Source: Streptomyces sp. DSM 15324 (GTDB taxonomy: Bacteria > Actinomycetota > Actinomycetes > Streptomycetales > Streptomycetaceae). From it: DNA of 64,000 bases. A program made the translations under genes and the position numbers. Positions 40,527 through 49,827 of the stretch are shown here, in pieces. The stretch lies in assembly GCF_001514285.1 (NCBI RefSeq), contig NZ_KQ949029.1, positions 24,942 through 88,941 of the forward strand, given 5' to 3'. Every line of letters begins with the position of its first letter. Positions within the stretch are counted from its first letter, which is position 1. The notes beneath the pieces were generated by a model. That model saw nothing but the letters and a program-made list of their open reading frames with translations, made no database searches and was not told the origin of the DNA.

Positions 40527-43500
40527 GTGGGACTTCTCGACAGGCTGAGGAACGCCCTGACAGGTGAACCGGCAAAGGGCAGGGAGCGGTCGACGGGCGC
40601 GGCGGAACCGGACACCGCAGCGGTTCGGCCCGCTCCCGGGATGCCCCGGCCGGCCGGATGGCCCACGCTGGACCCCATTCAGCGGGCGATCACCGACACG
40701 GCCGGACCGGTCGCGGACGCGGGGTTCGGCGGTCGGCTGACCACCTGGCGCAACCCGTCGTTCCGCGGTGAAATGTCCCACGCCGTGCTCGCCGAGGCAC
40801 CGGGCGGCCTGGTCAGGAACGCGCTGACCGCGTCGGCGGCACCCGGCTCCGGGCTGGAACTGCCCGCTCTCACCCTGCCCGTGGTGCCCTACGGCGAGAC
40901 GCCCGCTCTCTCCTCCGGCACCACACCGCTCCAACAGGCGGCCCTTGCGGTTCCGGTGTCCCGCCCGACCGGCGTCGCGGTGACCCCGGCAAAGCCCTCG
41001 GCCGCCCCGCCGACCACACTGACCAGGTCCCGGCAGGCGCCCCCGGTGCAGCGCCGTGCACTCCCGGTGGCCCGGCGGGCGGCGTGGGCTGCCGGCAGCC
41101 AGGGTGCACCGGCGCCCTCGGCCGCTACGCCCTTTGGCCCCGACCGGGAGCCCTCGGACGGCCCCGCCCCGGCCCCGGCCCCGGCTCCGGCCCCTGCGGC
41201 GGGTGCGTCCCGCTCCTCGGGCACACCGTCGGCCGCCGTCCAGCACAGTGCCTCCGCCCCCGCCCAGGGGTCCTTGGGCAACCCGCTGCGCACTCCGATC
41301 CCTGACGCGGCCTCGCCTGGAGGTTCGGCCTCGGTCCAGCCCAGCGCGGTAGCGGGGCGTACGCCTTCCCCGGCGTCCGGGGGTGCCTCCGCAGCCCCGT
41401 TCCGGGCCCCGATGGCCGAGGGTGCGTCGGCCTCCGTCCAGCGGAGCACGGCGCCCGAGCGTACGCCTGCCGCGGGCGTGGGACGGACGGCCGCCACGGG
41501 CTCGCCCCAGGCCCTGACGGCCGGCAGTGAGCCGGACCCCGTCCAGCGGCGTACGCCCGCCGTGGGCCCCACGCGGGAGTCGTCCACTGGCTCGGGCGCG
41601 GTTCCCGTCGCCGGCGTGTCCTCCTCCGATGCCGCGTCAGGAAGGGCGCCGTCCGCCGGTGCGGTTGCGCCGGTTCAGCGGAGCGCGGCAGGTCGGACGG
41701 GGACTACCCCGGTCGACTCGGCGGCCTCGCACCTCGGTCCGGCTCCGACTCCGGCTGCCCGTGTGGACCGCGCGACCACGCCCGGGAAGGAACCGACAGC
41801 GGGTGCGCCGGCCCCGGTCCAGCGCAGCGCTGGCGACCGGGCTTGCTGGACAAGGCCCGGTTCTTCGGCAGGCACAGGCACCAGCTCCGCCTCGGCGGCC
41901 GCGGCCGCGTCACACCACACCTCGCCGACCGGTCGGCAGGCCCCCGCAGGCGCCGGTCCCAGCGGCGGCGCGCGACGCGCCGGGCTCGGCACACCGACGT
42001 CCAGCGGCCCGGCCCCGTCCGTGCCCGTGCCTGGGGAGCGGTCGAATTCCCGGCCCGTCGGCGAGGCGACTGCCGTGGCATCCCCGTCCTCCGGTACGGC
42101 GGGCCCAATCCGGCGCAGTGTGCCCGTGACCACGAGGAGCCAGGCCGAACCGCCCACGGCGCCGACCCATGGCGTATGGCGCACGGGCCTCGGCATACCG
42201 GTGTCCGGCGGACCGGCCCAGGGCGCGGAAGTGTCCCGCACCACGTCACCAGCCGGTGACGTCGCTCCGGTGCAGCGCCGCACCGTTGACGACATTCGGC
42301 GCGCGGGGCTCGGCGCGCCGACAGCCGCCGGCTCGGCCTCGATCCCGGTCCCGCCCCCACCTTCCGAGTCCCCGTCTGGTTGGTCCGGTCGGCCCGGCAC
42401 CGCTTCCACATCCCGGAGCTCTTCGTCGCCCGCCGGGCAGCCCTCGGTCCAGCGGACCGCAGTCGACGGCGCGACACAGACAGCACCCGGTCGTCTCCCG
42501 CCGCCTGCCGCCTCCGCCCCGACACCCGCGCCCATGCCCGCGCCCGCGCCCGCGCCGGCCACGGGTCCAGGTCCGCAGTCGCACAGGGCTCCGGCCGTCG
42601 GTACGGCACCGGTTCAGCGAAGCACCTCCGGCGGCACAGGTTTCTCCCGGCCGGCCCCGGACGGGGCCGCAGCACCGATGCGCCCAGCGCCGGGCGGGCA
42701 GACAGGCGTATCGGTCAACAGTGCCGTCGCCCTCACCGAGCACAGCAGCGTCGAGGCCGGGACATCCCACCGGCCGACGCCGCCCGAAGCCGGCACCGTC
42801 CCACGCGCGGTGAGTGGATCGGTGCCCCCGGGATCGGACGCCCCCCAGAAGGCTCACCGCACCGGAACACCCCTCCCCGCACCCACGCCACCCACACGGC
42901 CGCACAGGCCCGGACACGCCGTTCAACGTGCTGCCGCTCCAGGCGCCCTCGTCGTGTCCGAACACGGTCCAGACCGCCGGACGAGGATGACCGGTGGAGG
43001 CACGGGCCGCCCCCAGCCCGTGCCTCCGCCCGTGCGTGCGCTCACTCCCGAACGAGCGCTGACCTCCGCCGTCCCGCCCGCACCGGCCCACCTTGCCCCA
43101 CTCCACCGACAGGCCGGGGCAGTCGTACCACTGCGCCGCACCGTTCCCGGTCCGACGCTGCAGCGCGCCCTCGCGCCAGGCGCCGACGCTGCTGCCCTTG
43201 CCCTCCCGCCCCGCCGACAGGGCGGGGCAGCCGCACCTCTGCCACGCACGGGCGCGCATCCAGCAGTCCAGCGCACCCCCGTCCCGGTCATCGGCTCTCC
43301 CGCCCCTGCCGTCCCTTCACGTAAAGGTCCCGCGCTGCCTGCTCCGCCCGACGCGAATCCAGCAGTCCGGCGCGCCCTCGCCCCGATCACCGATTCCCCT
43401 TCCCCCGCCGTCCCGCCGGGCACGGTGTCCTCCGCCCCCGCCCTCCCCGTGCAGCGGTTGACCGCTGGCACGTCTTCGGTGACCCCCCGCACCGACCACC

Positions 43501-44165
43501 ACCCCGCCCGGCTCCCCAGCGGCGGGGAACGCCGGCAGCCCGGGACCGAACCCGCTCCCCCGAACCACCCGGCCCTGACCGCGTCCGGCGATCCCCAGCC
43601 GTCCGCCCGCCGTTTCGCCGTCCAACGGCTCGCTCACCACGCGCCAAGGACGCACGGCGAGGCGGTTGCGGTCCGGTCGGCAGGTCCACGCGCACCCGTG
43701 CGACCGCCCGTCGGCGGCGACGTACCCGTCTTCGTGCAGCGCGCCCCGATGCCCGTCGTCACACCTGTGCCGCCTCAGACCGCCGCCCCCGTCCTGCCGG
43801 TGCAGCGGTTCCCGTCCACCCCGTACGTGCCGCCGGTCACCCGTCCGGCGCCGGCTCCCGCGCCTTTGCCGAGTCCTCCGGTCGTTCAGCGCGCCCCTGA
43901 ACCCGGGCCGAACAGAACATCCGCCGCACCTGCCTCGCGCAGAACGCCCCCGTCGCCTTCGCGGCACACCGACTCCCCTGCGTCCACGGCCGGTCCGACC
44001 GACCGGACCCCGGCGCCCAGCCCCGTCTTCGATCCCCGTTCCCTGACCGATTTCCAGCTCGACGACCTGACGCACCGGCTCGTCGGCCGGATCACACGGC
44101 ACCTGCGTACCGAACTCCGGCTCGACCGGGAGCGCGTCGGAAGGCTCCGAGATCCGCGCGACTGA
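40527..44165 (+). CDS. Giant Ala/Pro-rich VQR-repeat protein of the eCIS operon
   Basis: The 1212-residue product starts at the GTG at 40527 (AGGGG ahead; an ATG at 40458 would sit inside the DUF6760 gene). Residues 1-130 are ordered (LLDRLRNALTGEP, WPTLDPIQRAITDTAGPVAD, TTWRNPSFRGEMSHAVLAEA). Residues about 140-1165 are low-complexity Ala/Pro/Ser/Thr with about 15 VQR tripeptides. The last 40 residues are a conserved amphipathic end (LTDFQLDDLTHRLVGRITRH, then an Arg-rich helix). The frame is intact over 3.6 kb with coding-type base bias, so it is selected. It occupies a slot where a tape-measure or effector-loading gene might lie. Function is unknown. Confidence 0.85.
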   Translation: MGLLDRLRNALTGEPAKGRERSTGAAEPDTAAVRPAPGMPRPAGWPTLDPIQRAITDTAGPVADAGFGGRLTTWRNPSFRGEMSHAVLAEAPGGLVRNALTASAAPGSGLELPALTLPVVPYGETPALSSGTTPLQQAALAVPVSRPTGVAVTPAKPSAAPPTTLTRSRQAPPVQRRALPVARRAAWAAGSQGAPAPSAATPFGPDREPSDGPAPAPAPAPAPAAGASRSSGTPSAAVQHSASAPAQGSLGNPLRTPIPDAASPGGSASVQPSAVAGRTPSPASGGASAAPFRAPMAEGASASVQRSTAPERTPAAGVGRTAATGSPQALTAGSEPDPVQRRTPAVGPTRESSTGSGAVPVAGVSSSDAASGRAPSAGAVAPVQRSAAGRTGTTPVDSAASHLGPAPTPAARVDRATTPGKEPTAGAPAPVQRSAGDRACWTRPGSSAGTGTSSASAAAAASHHTSPTGRQAPAGAGPSGGARRAGLGTPTSSGPAPSVPVPGERSNSRPVGEATAVASPSSGTAGPIRRSVPVTTRSQAEPPTAPTHGVWRTGLGIPVSGGPAQGAEVSRTTSPAGDVAPVQRRTVDDIRRAGLGAPTAAGSASIPVPPPPSESPSGWSGRPGTASTSRSSSSPAGQPSVQRTAVDGATQTAPGRLPPPAASAPTPAPMPAPAPAPATGPGPQSHRAPAVGTAPVQRSTSGGTGFSRPAPDGAAAPMRPAPGGQTGVSVNSAVALTEHSSVEAGTSHRPTPPEAGTVPRAVSGSVPPGSDAPQKAHRTGTPLPAPTPPTRPHRPGHAVQRAAAPGALVVSEHGPDRRTRMTGGGTGRPQPVPPPVRALTPERALTSAVPPAPAHLAPLHRQAGAVVPLRRTVPGPTLQRALAPGADAAALALPPRRQGGAAAPLPRTGAHPAVQRTPVPVIGSPAPAVPSRKGPALPAPPDANPAVRRALAPITDSPSPAVPPGTVSSAPALPVQRLTAGTSSVTPRTDHHPARLPSGGERRQPGTEPAPPNHPALTASGDPQPSARRFAVQRLAHHAPRTHGEAVAVRSAGPRAPVRPPVGGDVPVFVQRAPMPVVTPVPPQTAAPVLPVQRFPSTPYVPPVTRPAPAPAPLPSPPVVQRAPEPGPNRTSAAPASRRTPPSPSRHTDSPASTAGPTDRTPAPSPVFDPRSLTDFQLDDLTHRLVGRITRHLRTELRLDRERVGRLRDPRD

Positions 44166-44226
44166 CCCGCCCCCGTCCCCGCCCCACGGCTCGACCGACC
44201 GGCTGCGTCCCAGAAAGGCCCACCCG

Positions 44227-44652
44227 ATGCCCCGCGATCTCGACCCCGGATCCACCATCTTCTTCACCCTCACCATCGACGGCGAGAGCCTCGGCTCCTT
44301 CAACGGGTGCGAAGGGCTGGCCTCCACGGTCCAGATCGAGCAGCGCCAGGAGGGCGGGAACAACGGGTTCGTCTGGCAGCTCCCGTCCCGGGTCACGTTC
44401 TCGACGATCCGCCTGACCCGGCCCCTGACCCCCGACACGGCGAAGGTCGCGGCCTGGATCTCCTCCGTGAGCACGGGCATCACCCGGCCCACCGGCCAGA
44501 TCGCGGCACTGCGCGCGGACGGCTCGCAGGTGGCGCGCTGGGGGCTGATCGACGTGCTGCCGGTCAGCTGGCAGGGGCCCTCCCTCGATCCGGCGAGTCC
44601 AGCCGTGGCGACGGAGGTTCTGGAAATCACGCATCACGGGTTCACGGACTAG
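44227..44652 (+). CDS. Second tube-like protein (tube initiator)
   Basis: The 141-residue product is in the same family as the tube protein: DPGSTIFFTLTIDGESLGSF, EGLASTVQIEQRQEGGNNGF, SRVTFSTIRLTRPLTPDTAK, and a VLEITHHGFTD end. In eCIS a second tube paralogue just before the LysM gene joins spike and tube (Afp5/PVC5 role). It is 61 nt after the giant protein gene and 12 nt before the LysM gene. Confidence 0.9.
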   Translation: MPRDLDPGSTIFFTLTIDGESLGSFNGCEGLASTVQIEQRQEGGNNGFVWQLPSRVTFSTIRLTRPLTPDTAKVAAWISSVSTGITRPTGQIAALRADGSQVARWGLIDVLPVSWQGPSLDPASPAVATEVLEITHHGFTD

Positions 44653-44664
44653 GGGCGAGCGCAC

Positions 44665-45396
44665 ATGGCAGGCAAGGCAGGAAGAGGCGGCGCGGGCAAG
44701 AGCCTGGTGCGGGCCTCGCTGGCCATTCACGAGCCGCCGATCGGCCGCAGCACCACTCCGGGCGCGCTGATCAGGAACTTCACCTTCGGGTTCAACCCGT
44801 CCCAGCTCGCGCTCAGTCGGCAGGCGCAGTGGAAGAGCACCCCGACCGCCGCGGTGCGCGACGGTTCCGTACCGGAGTTCATGGGGCCCGAGCCGCGGCA
44901 GATGACGGTGGAGATCTTCCTGGACTCCTCCGCCGACCCGGGCGGCAACACCGTGCTGAAGAAGGTGGAGGCGCTGTTCTCGTGCTGTGAGGTGACCGCG
45001 AAGAGCATCGCCGCCAAGCAGCCCTCCACCCCCTGGGTCGTCTTCCAGTGGGGATCCTTCTCGACGGCCCGCTTCACCGCGTACGTCTCCTCCGTGAACG
45101 CCGCCTACTCGCTGTTCGGCACGACAGGAGTGCCGATCCGGGCCACCTGCCTGGTCCAGCTGCACGAGATCCCCAGCCGGACCAGGGGACAGAACCCCAC
45201 CTCGGGAGCGCTCAACGCGCGGCGGGTGCACCGCGTCGTCGCGGGCGACACGCTGCAGTCGCTGGCGTGGCGGGAGTACGGCGACGCGAACGTCTGGCGG
45301 GCGATCGCCGAGGCCAACGGCATCGACGACCCGTCCCGGCTGCGGACCGGCACGCAAGTGGTGCTTCCGGCGGCCGACGAGGTGGCCGGTCACTGA
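44665..45396 (+). CDS. cis7: LysM-domain baseplate hub protein (gp53/Afp7-like)
   Basis: The product has 243 residues. The N-terminal part (RNFTFGFNPSQLALSRQAQW, PRQMTVEIFLDSSADPGGNT, AAYSLFGTTGVPIRATCLVQ) is the eCIS Afp7 family. The C-terminal LysM is HRVVAGDTLQSLAWREYGDA and WRAIAEANGIDDPSRLRTGT. In phage gp53 this domain helps dock hub to baseplate rather than bind glycan. Its TGA overlaps the spike ATG. Confidence 0.94.
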   Translation: MAGKAGRGGAGKSLVRASLAIHEPPIGRSTTPGALIRNFTFGFNPSQLALSRQAQWKSTPTAAVRDGSVPEFMGPEPRQMTVEIFLDSSADPGGNTVLKKVEALFSCCEVTAKSIAAKQPSTPWVVFQWGSFSTARFTAYVSSVNAAYSLFGTTGVPIRATCLVQLHEIPSRTRGQNPTSGALNARRVHRVVAGDTLQSLAWREYGDANVWRAIAEANGIDDPSRLRTGTQVVLPAADEVAGH

Positions 45397-47300
45397 TGGC
45401 GCAGGCCTCCTTCTCCAACGTCGTCCATGTCTCGATCGGCGGCGGCAAGCTCCCGGACCACATCGCCGACGATCTCGTCGGGGCGTGGGTGGACCTCGGG
45501 TCCGGCGTCCCCGGCGCGTTCCGGCTCACCTTCCGGGACCCGCACGGCCTGCTCCTGGGCGAGCTGAACGTACGGTTCGGCACCAAGGTGGTCGTGGCAC
45601 CGGTCTCGGACAGCCAGGGCGCGGCATCGCCGTTGCTCACCGGCGAGGTGACCGGCATGGAGACCGACTACGACGGCACCGGCACGTTCACCGTGATCCG
45701 CGGCTACGACCTGGGCCACCGTCTGATGCGGCAGCGCCGGGTCGCCGCGTACCGCAACCAGACCGCCGCCGACATCGCCCGCAAACTGGCCGCGCGCAGC
45801 GGCATCGCGATCGGCACGGTGCAGTCGACCAGGACCGTCTATGAGTTCATCAGCCAGTCGAACGTCACCGACTGGGACTTTCTCTCCCGGCTCGCCGACG
45901 AGAACGGCATGGTGATGTCGCTTGGCTCCCGGGGCACGTTCCAGTTCGTCGAGGCGGCGCCGGCGTCCGGAGCTCCACCGACCAGCACCGACGGCGACAA
46001 GAGCCCGTTCGTGCTGCACGCCGGGCAGGACGTGCTGCGCTGCCGGGCCTCGGTCACCTCCGCGGACCAGATCGGCAAGGTCGAGTCGCGGGGCTGGGAC
46101 GTCACCACGAAGAAGACACTCACCTCGACGGCACCCGCGACGAGCACCCCGGCCGCCCTCATCGGCACCACTCCGGGCGCGGCCGCCTCAGCGTTCCCGC
46201 CCGGGAAACTGGTCGAGACCGAGACGCCGTACGACCGCCAGTCCGAGGTCGGCCACGCCGCCGACGCGCTCGCCGACGACATCGCGTCCTCCTTCGCCGA
46301 GCTGGAGGTCACCGTGCGCGGCAACCCGAAGCTGCGCCCCGGTGTGCCGGTCACGCTCAGGGACGTGGGCGTCCCCTTCGAGGGCAAGTACACGGTCACC
46401 TCCGTACGGCACGTCTTCGGCGACGACAGCCACTATCAGACCTGGGTGACCGTCAGCGGCCGGCAGTGGCGCTCCCTGTACGGGCTCGCCTCCGGCGCCG
46501 GCGGCACCGCCGCGCCAAGGCTGCCGAGCGTGGCCAACGCCCTGGTCACCGACGTGCAGGACCCGCTGAAGCAGGGCCGGGTGAAGCTGCGGTTCCCATG
46601 GCTGGACGACACCTACGTCAGCGACTGGACCCGCACCGTGCAGTGGGGCGGCACGTCAGGCGGCGGGATCTTCCCGCTGGACGTCGGCGACGAGGTGCTG
46701 GTGGCCTTCGACCGAGGGGCACTGGACCATCCGTTCGTCATCGGCGGCCTCTACAACGGCCGGGACGTGCCGACCCCTGTCCCGGACGTGCCCCTGCACG
46801 ACGGACTGCGGCACAAGGCCATCCGGCACACGCTGTCCGACCGGGACGGGAACCGGGTGGACCTGCTCAGCCAGACCACCGGCGCCCGTCGGCAGGGCGT
46901 GCGCGTCGCGAGCGGCGACGACCGGCTCACCATCACCCTCGACCGGACGAAGACCGAGATCACGGTGGACAGCAAGGGCTCCGTCACCATCAAGGGCGGC
47001 GGGTCGGTGTCCGTGGAGGCGGGCACCGACCTCACGCTGAGCGCGCGGCGATCCCTGACCATCAAGAGCGGCGGCCCCCTCACCCTCCAGGGCCGGGGCC
47101 TGGTCAACCTCAAGTCGCTCGCCGGGGCCGTCAACGTGGACGCGCTGGGCGCGCTCAGCCTCAAGGCAGCGGGCGCGGCGACGGTCACCGCGGGAGGGAC
47201 CGTCCAGGTCAACTCCGTCGCCACCGTGGGCATCCGGGCCGCCACGCTGACGCTGCAAGGTGTCGTGCTGGTCAACAACAAGCCGTATCCGATCCCGTGA
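45396..47300 (+). CDS. cis8: VgrG/gp27-gp5-like spike protein
   Basis: The product has 634 residues. Residues 1-350 form the gp27-like hub (NQTAADIARKLAARSGIAIG, EFISQSNVTDWDFLSRLADE, VRGNPKLRPGVPVTLRDVGV). Residues about 370-470 are the gp5 OB fold (VTDVQDPLKQGRVKLRFPWL, DVGDEVLVAFDRGALDHPFV). The rest is a repetitive beta-strand needle (SKGSVTIKGGGSVSVEAGTD, SLTIKSGGPLTLQGRGLVNL). No separate PAAR tip gene follows; the needle may end itself. There is no extra enzymatic domain. Confidence 0.95.
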   Translation: MAQASFSNVVHVSIGGGKLPDHIADDLVGAWVDLGSGVPGAFRLTFRDPHGLLLGELNVRFGTKVVVAPVSDSQGAASPLLTGEVTGMETDYDGTGTFTVIRGYDLGHRLMRQRRVAAYRNQTAADIARKLAARSGIAIGTVQSTRTVYEFISQSNVTDWDFLSRLADENGMVMSLGSRGTFQFVEAAPASGAPPTSTDGDKSPFVLHAGQDVLRCRASVTSADQIGKVESRGWDVTTKKTLTSTAPATSTPAALIGTTPGAAASAFPPGKLVETETPYDRQSEVGHAADALADDIASSFAELEVTVRGNPKLRPGVPVTLRDVGVPFEGKYTVTSVRHVFGDDSHYQTWVTVSGRQWRSLYGLASGAGGTAAPRLPSVANALVTDVQDPLKQGRVKLRFPWLDDTYVSDWTRTVQWGGTSGGGIFPLDVGDEVLVAFDRGALDHPFVIGGLYNGRDVPTPVPDVPLHDGLRHKAIRHTLSDRDGNRVDLLSQTTGARRQGVRVASGDDRLTITLDRTKTEITVDSKGSVTIKGGGSVSVEAGTDLTLSARRSLTIKSGGPLTLQGRGLVNLKSLAGAVNVDALGALSLKAAGAATVTAGGTVQVNSVATVGIRAATLTLQGVVLVNNKPYPIP

Positions 47301-47428
47301 CGGCGAGGGTTCAACGCGGTCCGCGCAGTACATGAGAGCCGCCGGGTCCATGCATTCCGTGAAGTCCATGACGTTCGTGATGTTGGTGAAGTCCGCCAGG
47401 AGCGGGAGAGAGAGCGGGTGGTCTGCTG

Positions 47429-47869
47429 ATGGCCGAGCAGTTCGTCGGGGCCGGCTGGGCGTTCCCCCTGCGCATCGGGCCGACCGGGGGCATCGCCCTG
47501 GTCAGCGGGGAACGGGAGATCGAGGAGGCCATCCGGCTGGTGCTGTCCACCGCGCCGGGGGAGCGGCCGATGCGGCCCGAGTTCGGCTGCGCCATCCACG
47601 ACCTGGTGTTCGCGCCGGTCAACGAGGCCACTGCGGGCCGCATCCAGCACGAGGTGTACGTCAGCCTCGACCGGTGGGAGCCCCGGATCGAGGTGACCGA
47701 GGTGGAGGTCACCGCGAGCACCGGCCAGGGGGTGCTCTTCATCGACGTCCGCTACGCGATCCGCGGCACCAACAACCCGCGCAGCCTGGTCTTCCCGTTC
47801 TACGTCATCCCCTCCCACGACGAGCCCGGCGACGGCGGCTCGGACATCTTCCCGGAAGGCCCCCGCTGA
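47429..47869 (+). CDS. cis9: GPW/gp25 baseplate wedge protein
   Basis: The 146-residue product reads GWAFPLRIGPTGGIALVSGE, IEEAIRLVLSTAPGERPMRP, and EFGCAIHDLVFAPVNEATAG, the gp25 signature. It starts sheath polymerisation and links wedge to sheath. The 128-nt gap before it holds no PAAR gene; only a very short Met/Ser-rich frame is seen there. Its TGA overlaps the next ATG. Confidence 0.95.
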   Translation: MAEQFVGAGWAFPLRIGPTGGIALVSGEREIEEAIRLVLSTAPGERPMRPEFGCAIHDLVFAPVNEATAGRIQHEVYVSLDRWEPRIEVTEVEVTASTGQGVLFIDVRYAIRGTNNPRSLVFPFYVIPSHDEPGDGGSDIFPEGPR

Positions 47870-49827
47870 TGGCCCTGCCCTCCCCGAACCTCGACGACCG
47901 GCGCTTCCAGCAGTTCGTCGACGACGCCAAGCGCTACATCCAGCGGCGCGCCCCCGAGTGGACCGACCACAACGTCTCCGACCCGGGCATCACCTTCGTC
48001 GAGACGGTCGCCCACATGGCGGACCAGATCGTCTACCGGCTGAACCGGGTGCCGGAGAAGAACCACGTGGCCTTCCTCGACCTGGTCGGCATCCGGCTGT
48101 TCCCGCCGTCGGCCGCCCGGGCCGAGGTCACCTTCTGGCTCTCCGCCCCGCAGGAGGAACCGGTGGTGCTGCCCGTCGGCACCGAGGTCGCCACCGCTCG
48201 CACCGAGAGCGAGGAGGCGGTCGTCTTCGCGACCGAACGTGAACTGGTCGTCGTACCCAGCGCGTTGCGCCACCTCATGGTGCAGCGCCAGGGCGAGCCC
48301 GTCACCGATCTGACCGCCGATCTCGCCGAGGCGAAGGACGTGAGGTGCTTCGCCGAGGCCCCGCGCCCCGGTGACTGCATGCTGCTCGGGCTGGACGCCG
48401 CCGTGCCGCACTGTGCGGTGGCGCTGGGGCTGGACAGCCGTGTCGACGGTGTCGGCGTCGACCCGCGGCAGCCGCCGCTGGTGTGGGAGGCGTGGACCGA
48501 GGACGGTTGGGCGGCCTGCGAGGTGGACCGGGACGGCACCGGCGGCCTCAACCGGCCGGGCGAGGCGGTCCTGCTCGTCCCCGGCGGGCATGTGCTGTCC
48601 CGTACCGGCGGGCGGGAGGCCGGCTGGCTGCGCTGCCGGGTCACCGAGCCGCTGCCGGGCCAGCCCTTCTACACCACCTCGCCGACCGTGCGTTCCGCCG
48701 AGGCGTTCACCGTGGGCGGCACCACCGGCGTGGTGCACGCCGAGACCGTGTACGACGAGTCCCTCGGCAAGTCCACGGGTCTGCCCGGCCAGCGGCTCCG
48801 GCTGGCCCACGCGCCCGTCGTCGGCGACGATCCGCCGGTGCTGCTGCAGTGCGCCGAGGGCGACGGCTGGCAGGACTGGGACGTCGTACCCCACTTCGCC
48901 GCCTCCGGACCCCACGACCGGCACATCACCGTCGACGCCACGACCGGGGAGATCGCCTTCGGACCGGCGGTCCGGGAACCCGACGGCACCCTGCGCCAGT
49001 ACGGGGCGGTGCCCGCGCAGGGCGCGGCCGTACGGGTGCGCCGCTACCGGGTCGGCGGCGGCCGGGCCGGGAACGTGGCCCGCGGCGCGCTACGGGTGCT
49101 GCGCACCTCCGTCCCGTACGTCTCCTCGGTCGTCAACCGGGAGGCGGCGCGGGGCGGGGTCGAGGGCGAGACGGTGGAGGAGGCCAAGACGCGGGCGCCG
49201 ATCACACTGCGGGCCCAGGAGCGCGCGGTGACCCTGCGCGACTACGAGGAACTCGCACGGCGTGCCGCCCCGGAGACGGCCCGTATCTCCTGCCTGGAGG
49301 GCGAGGAGAGCGAGCACGGGGCGTACGCGGTACGGGTGCTGGTGGTCCCGCAGGCGGTAGCGGACCCGGGCGGCAGGCTGCGCTTCGAGCAACTGGTCCC
49401 CGGGGACGGCCTGTTGCGACGCATCACCCGCTTCCTCGACGAGCGCAGGCTCATCGGGACCCGGCTGGCGGTGGGGCCGCCGTTCTACCAGGGCGTGACC
49501 GTCGTCGCGACGGTCCACGCCTTCCGGAACGTGGACGCCGACCGGGTGCGGCGGCAAGCGCAGGACGCCCTCTACCGCCACCTCGACCCGCTGACCGGGG
49601 GCGCGGACGGCACGGGCTGGCCGTTCGGCCGACGGGTCCAGGCGGGCGAGATCTTCGCGGTGCTTCAGCGCGTGGCCGGTGTGGAACTCGTCGACGAGGT
49701 GCTGCTGCACCCGGCCGACCCACTGACCGGAAAACGGGGCGAGACGACGGACCGGATCGACCTGGACCCCGCGGCGCTGGTGTTCTCCTTCGACCACCGG
49801 GTGCGCGTCCTGGGAGACGGCGCATGA
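47869..49827 (+). CDS. cis11: Baseplate wedge protein (gpJ/gp6-like)
   Basis: The 652-residue product opens with LPSPNLDDRRFQQFVDDAKR, APEWTDHNVSDPGITFVETV, and HMADQIVYRLNRVPEKNHVA, the eCIS Afp11 baseplate-J start. The middle is beta-rich, and the C-terminal third is VTLRDYEELARRAAPETARI and VQAGEIFAVLQRVAGVELVD. It forms the wedge ring around the hub. It overlaps gp25 and gpI genes by 1 and 4 nt. Confidence 0.95.
   Translation: MALPSPNLDDRRFQQFVDDAKRYIQRRAPEWTDHNVSDPGITFVETVAHMADQIVYRLNRVPEKNHVAFLDLVGIRLFPPSAARAEVTFWLSAPQEEPVVLPVGTEVATARTESEEAVVFATERELVVVPSALRHLMVQRQGEPVTDLTADLAEAKDVRCFAEAPRPGDCMLLGLDAAVPHCAVALGLDSRVDGVGVDPRQPPLVWEAWTEDGWAACEVDRDGTGGLNRPGEAVLLVPGGHVLSRTGGREAGWLRCRVTEPLPGQPFYTTSPTVRSAEAFTVGGTTGVVHAETVYDESLGKSTGLPGQRLRLAHAPVVGDDPPVLLQCAEGDGWQDWDVVPHFAASGPHDRHITVDATTGEIAFGPAVREPDGTLRQYGAVPAQGAAVRVRRYRVGGGRAGNVARGALRVLRTSVPYVSSVVNREAARGGVEGETVEEAKTRAPITLRAQERAVTLRDYEELARRAAPETARISCLEGEESEHGAYAVRVLVVPQAVADPGGRLRFEQLVPGDGLLRRITRFLDERRLIGTRLAVGPPFYQGVTVVATVHAFRNVDADRVRRQAQDALYRHLDPLTGGADGTGWPFGRRVQAGEIFAVLQRVAGVELVDEVLLHPADPLTGKRGETTDRIDLDPAALVFSFDHRVRVLGDGA

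Noticed and set aside
47301..47428. Short Met/Ser-rich frame between spike and gp25, considered as a PAAR tip
   Set aside because: About 35 residues with no PAAR/beta-triangle pattern or metal ligands; too short for a PAAR protein.
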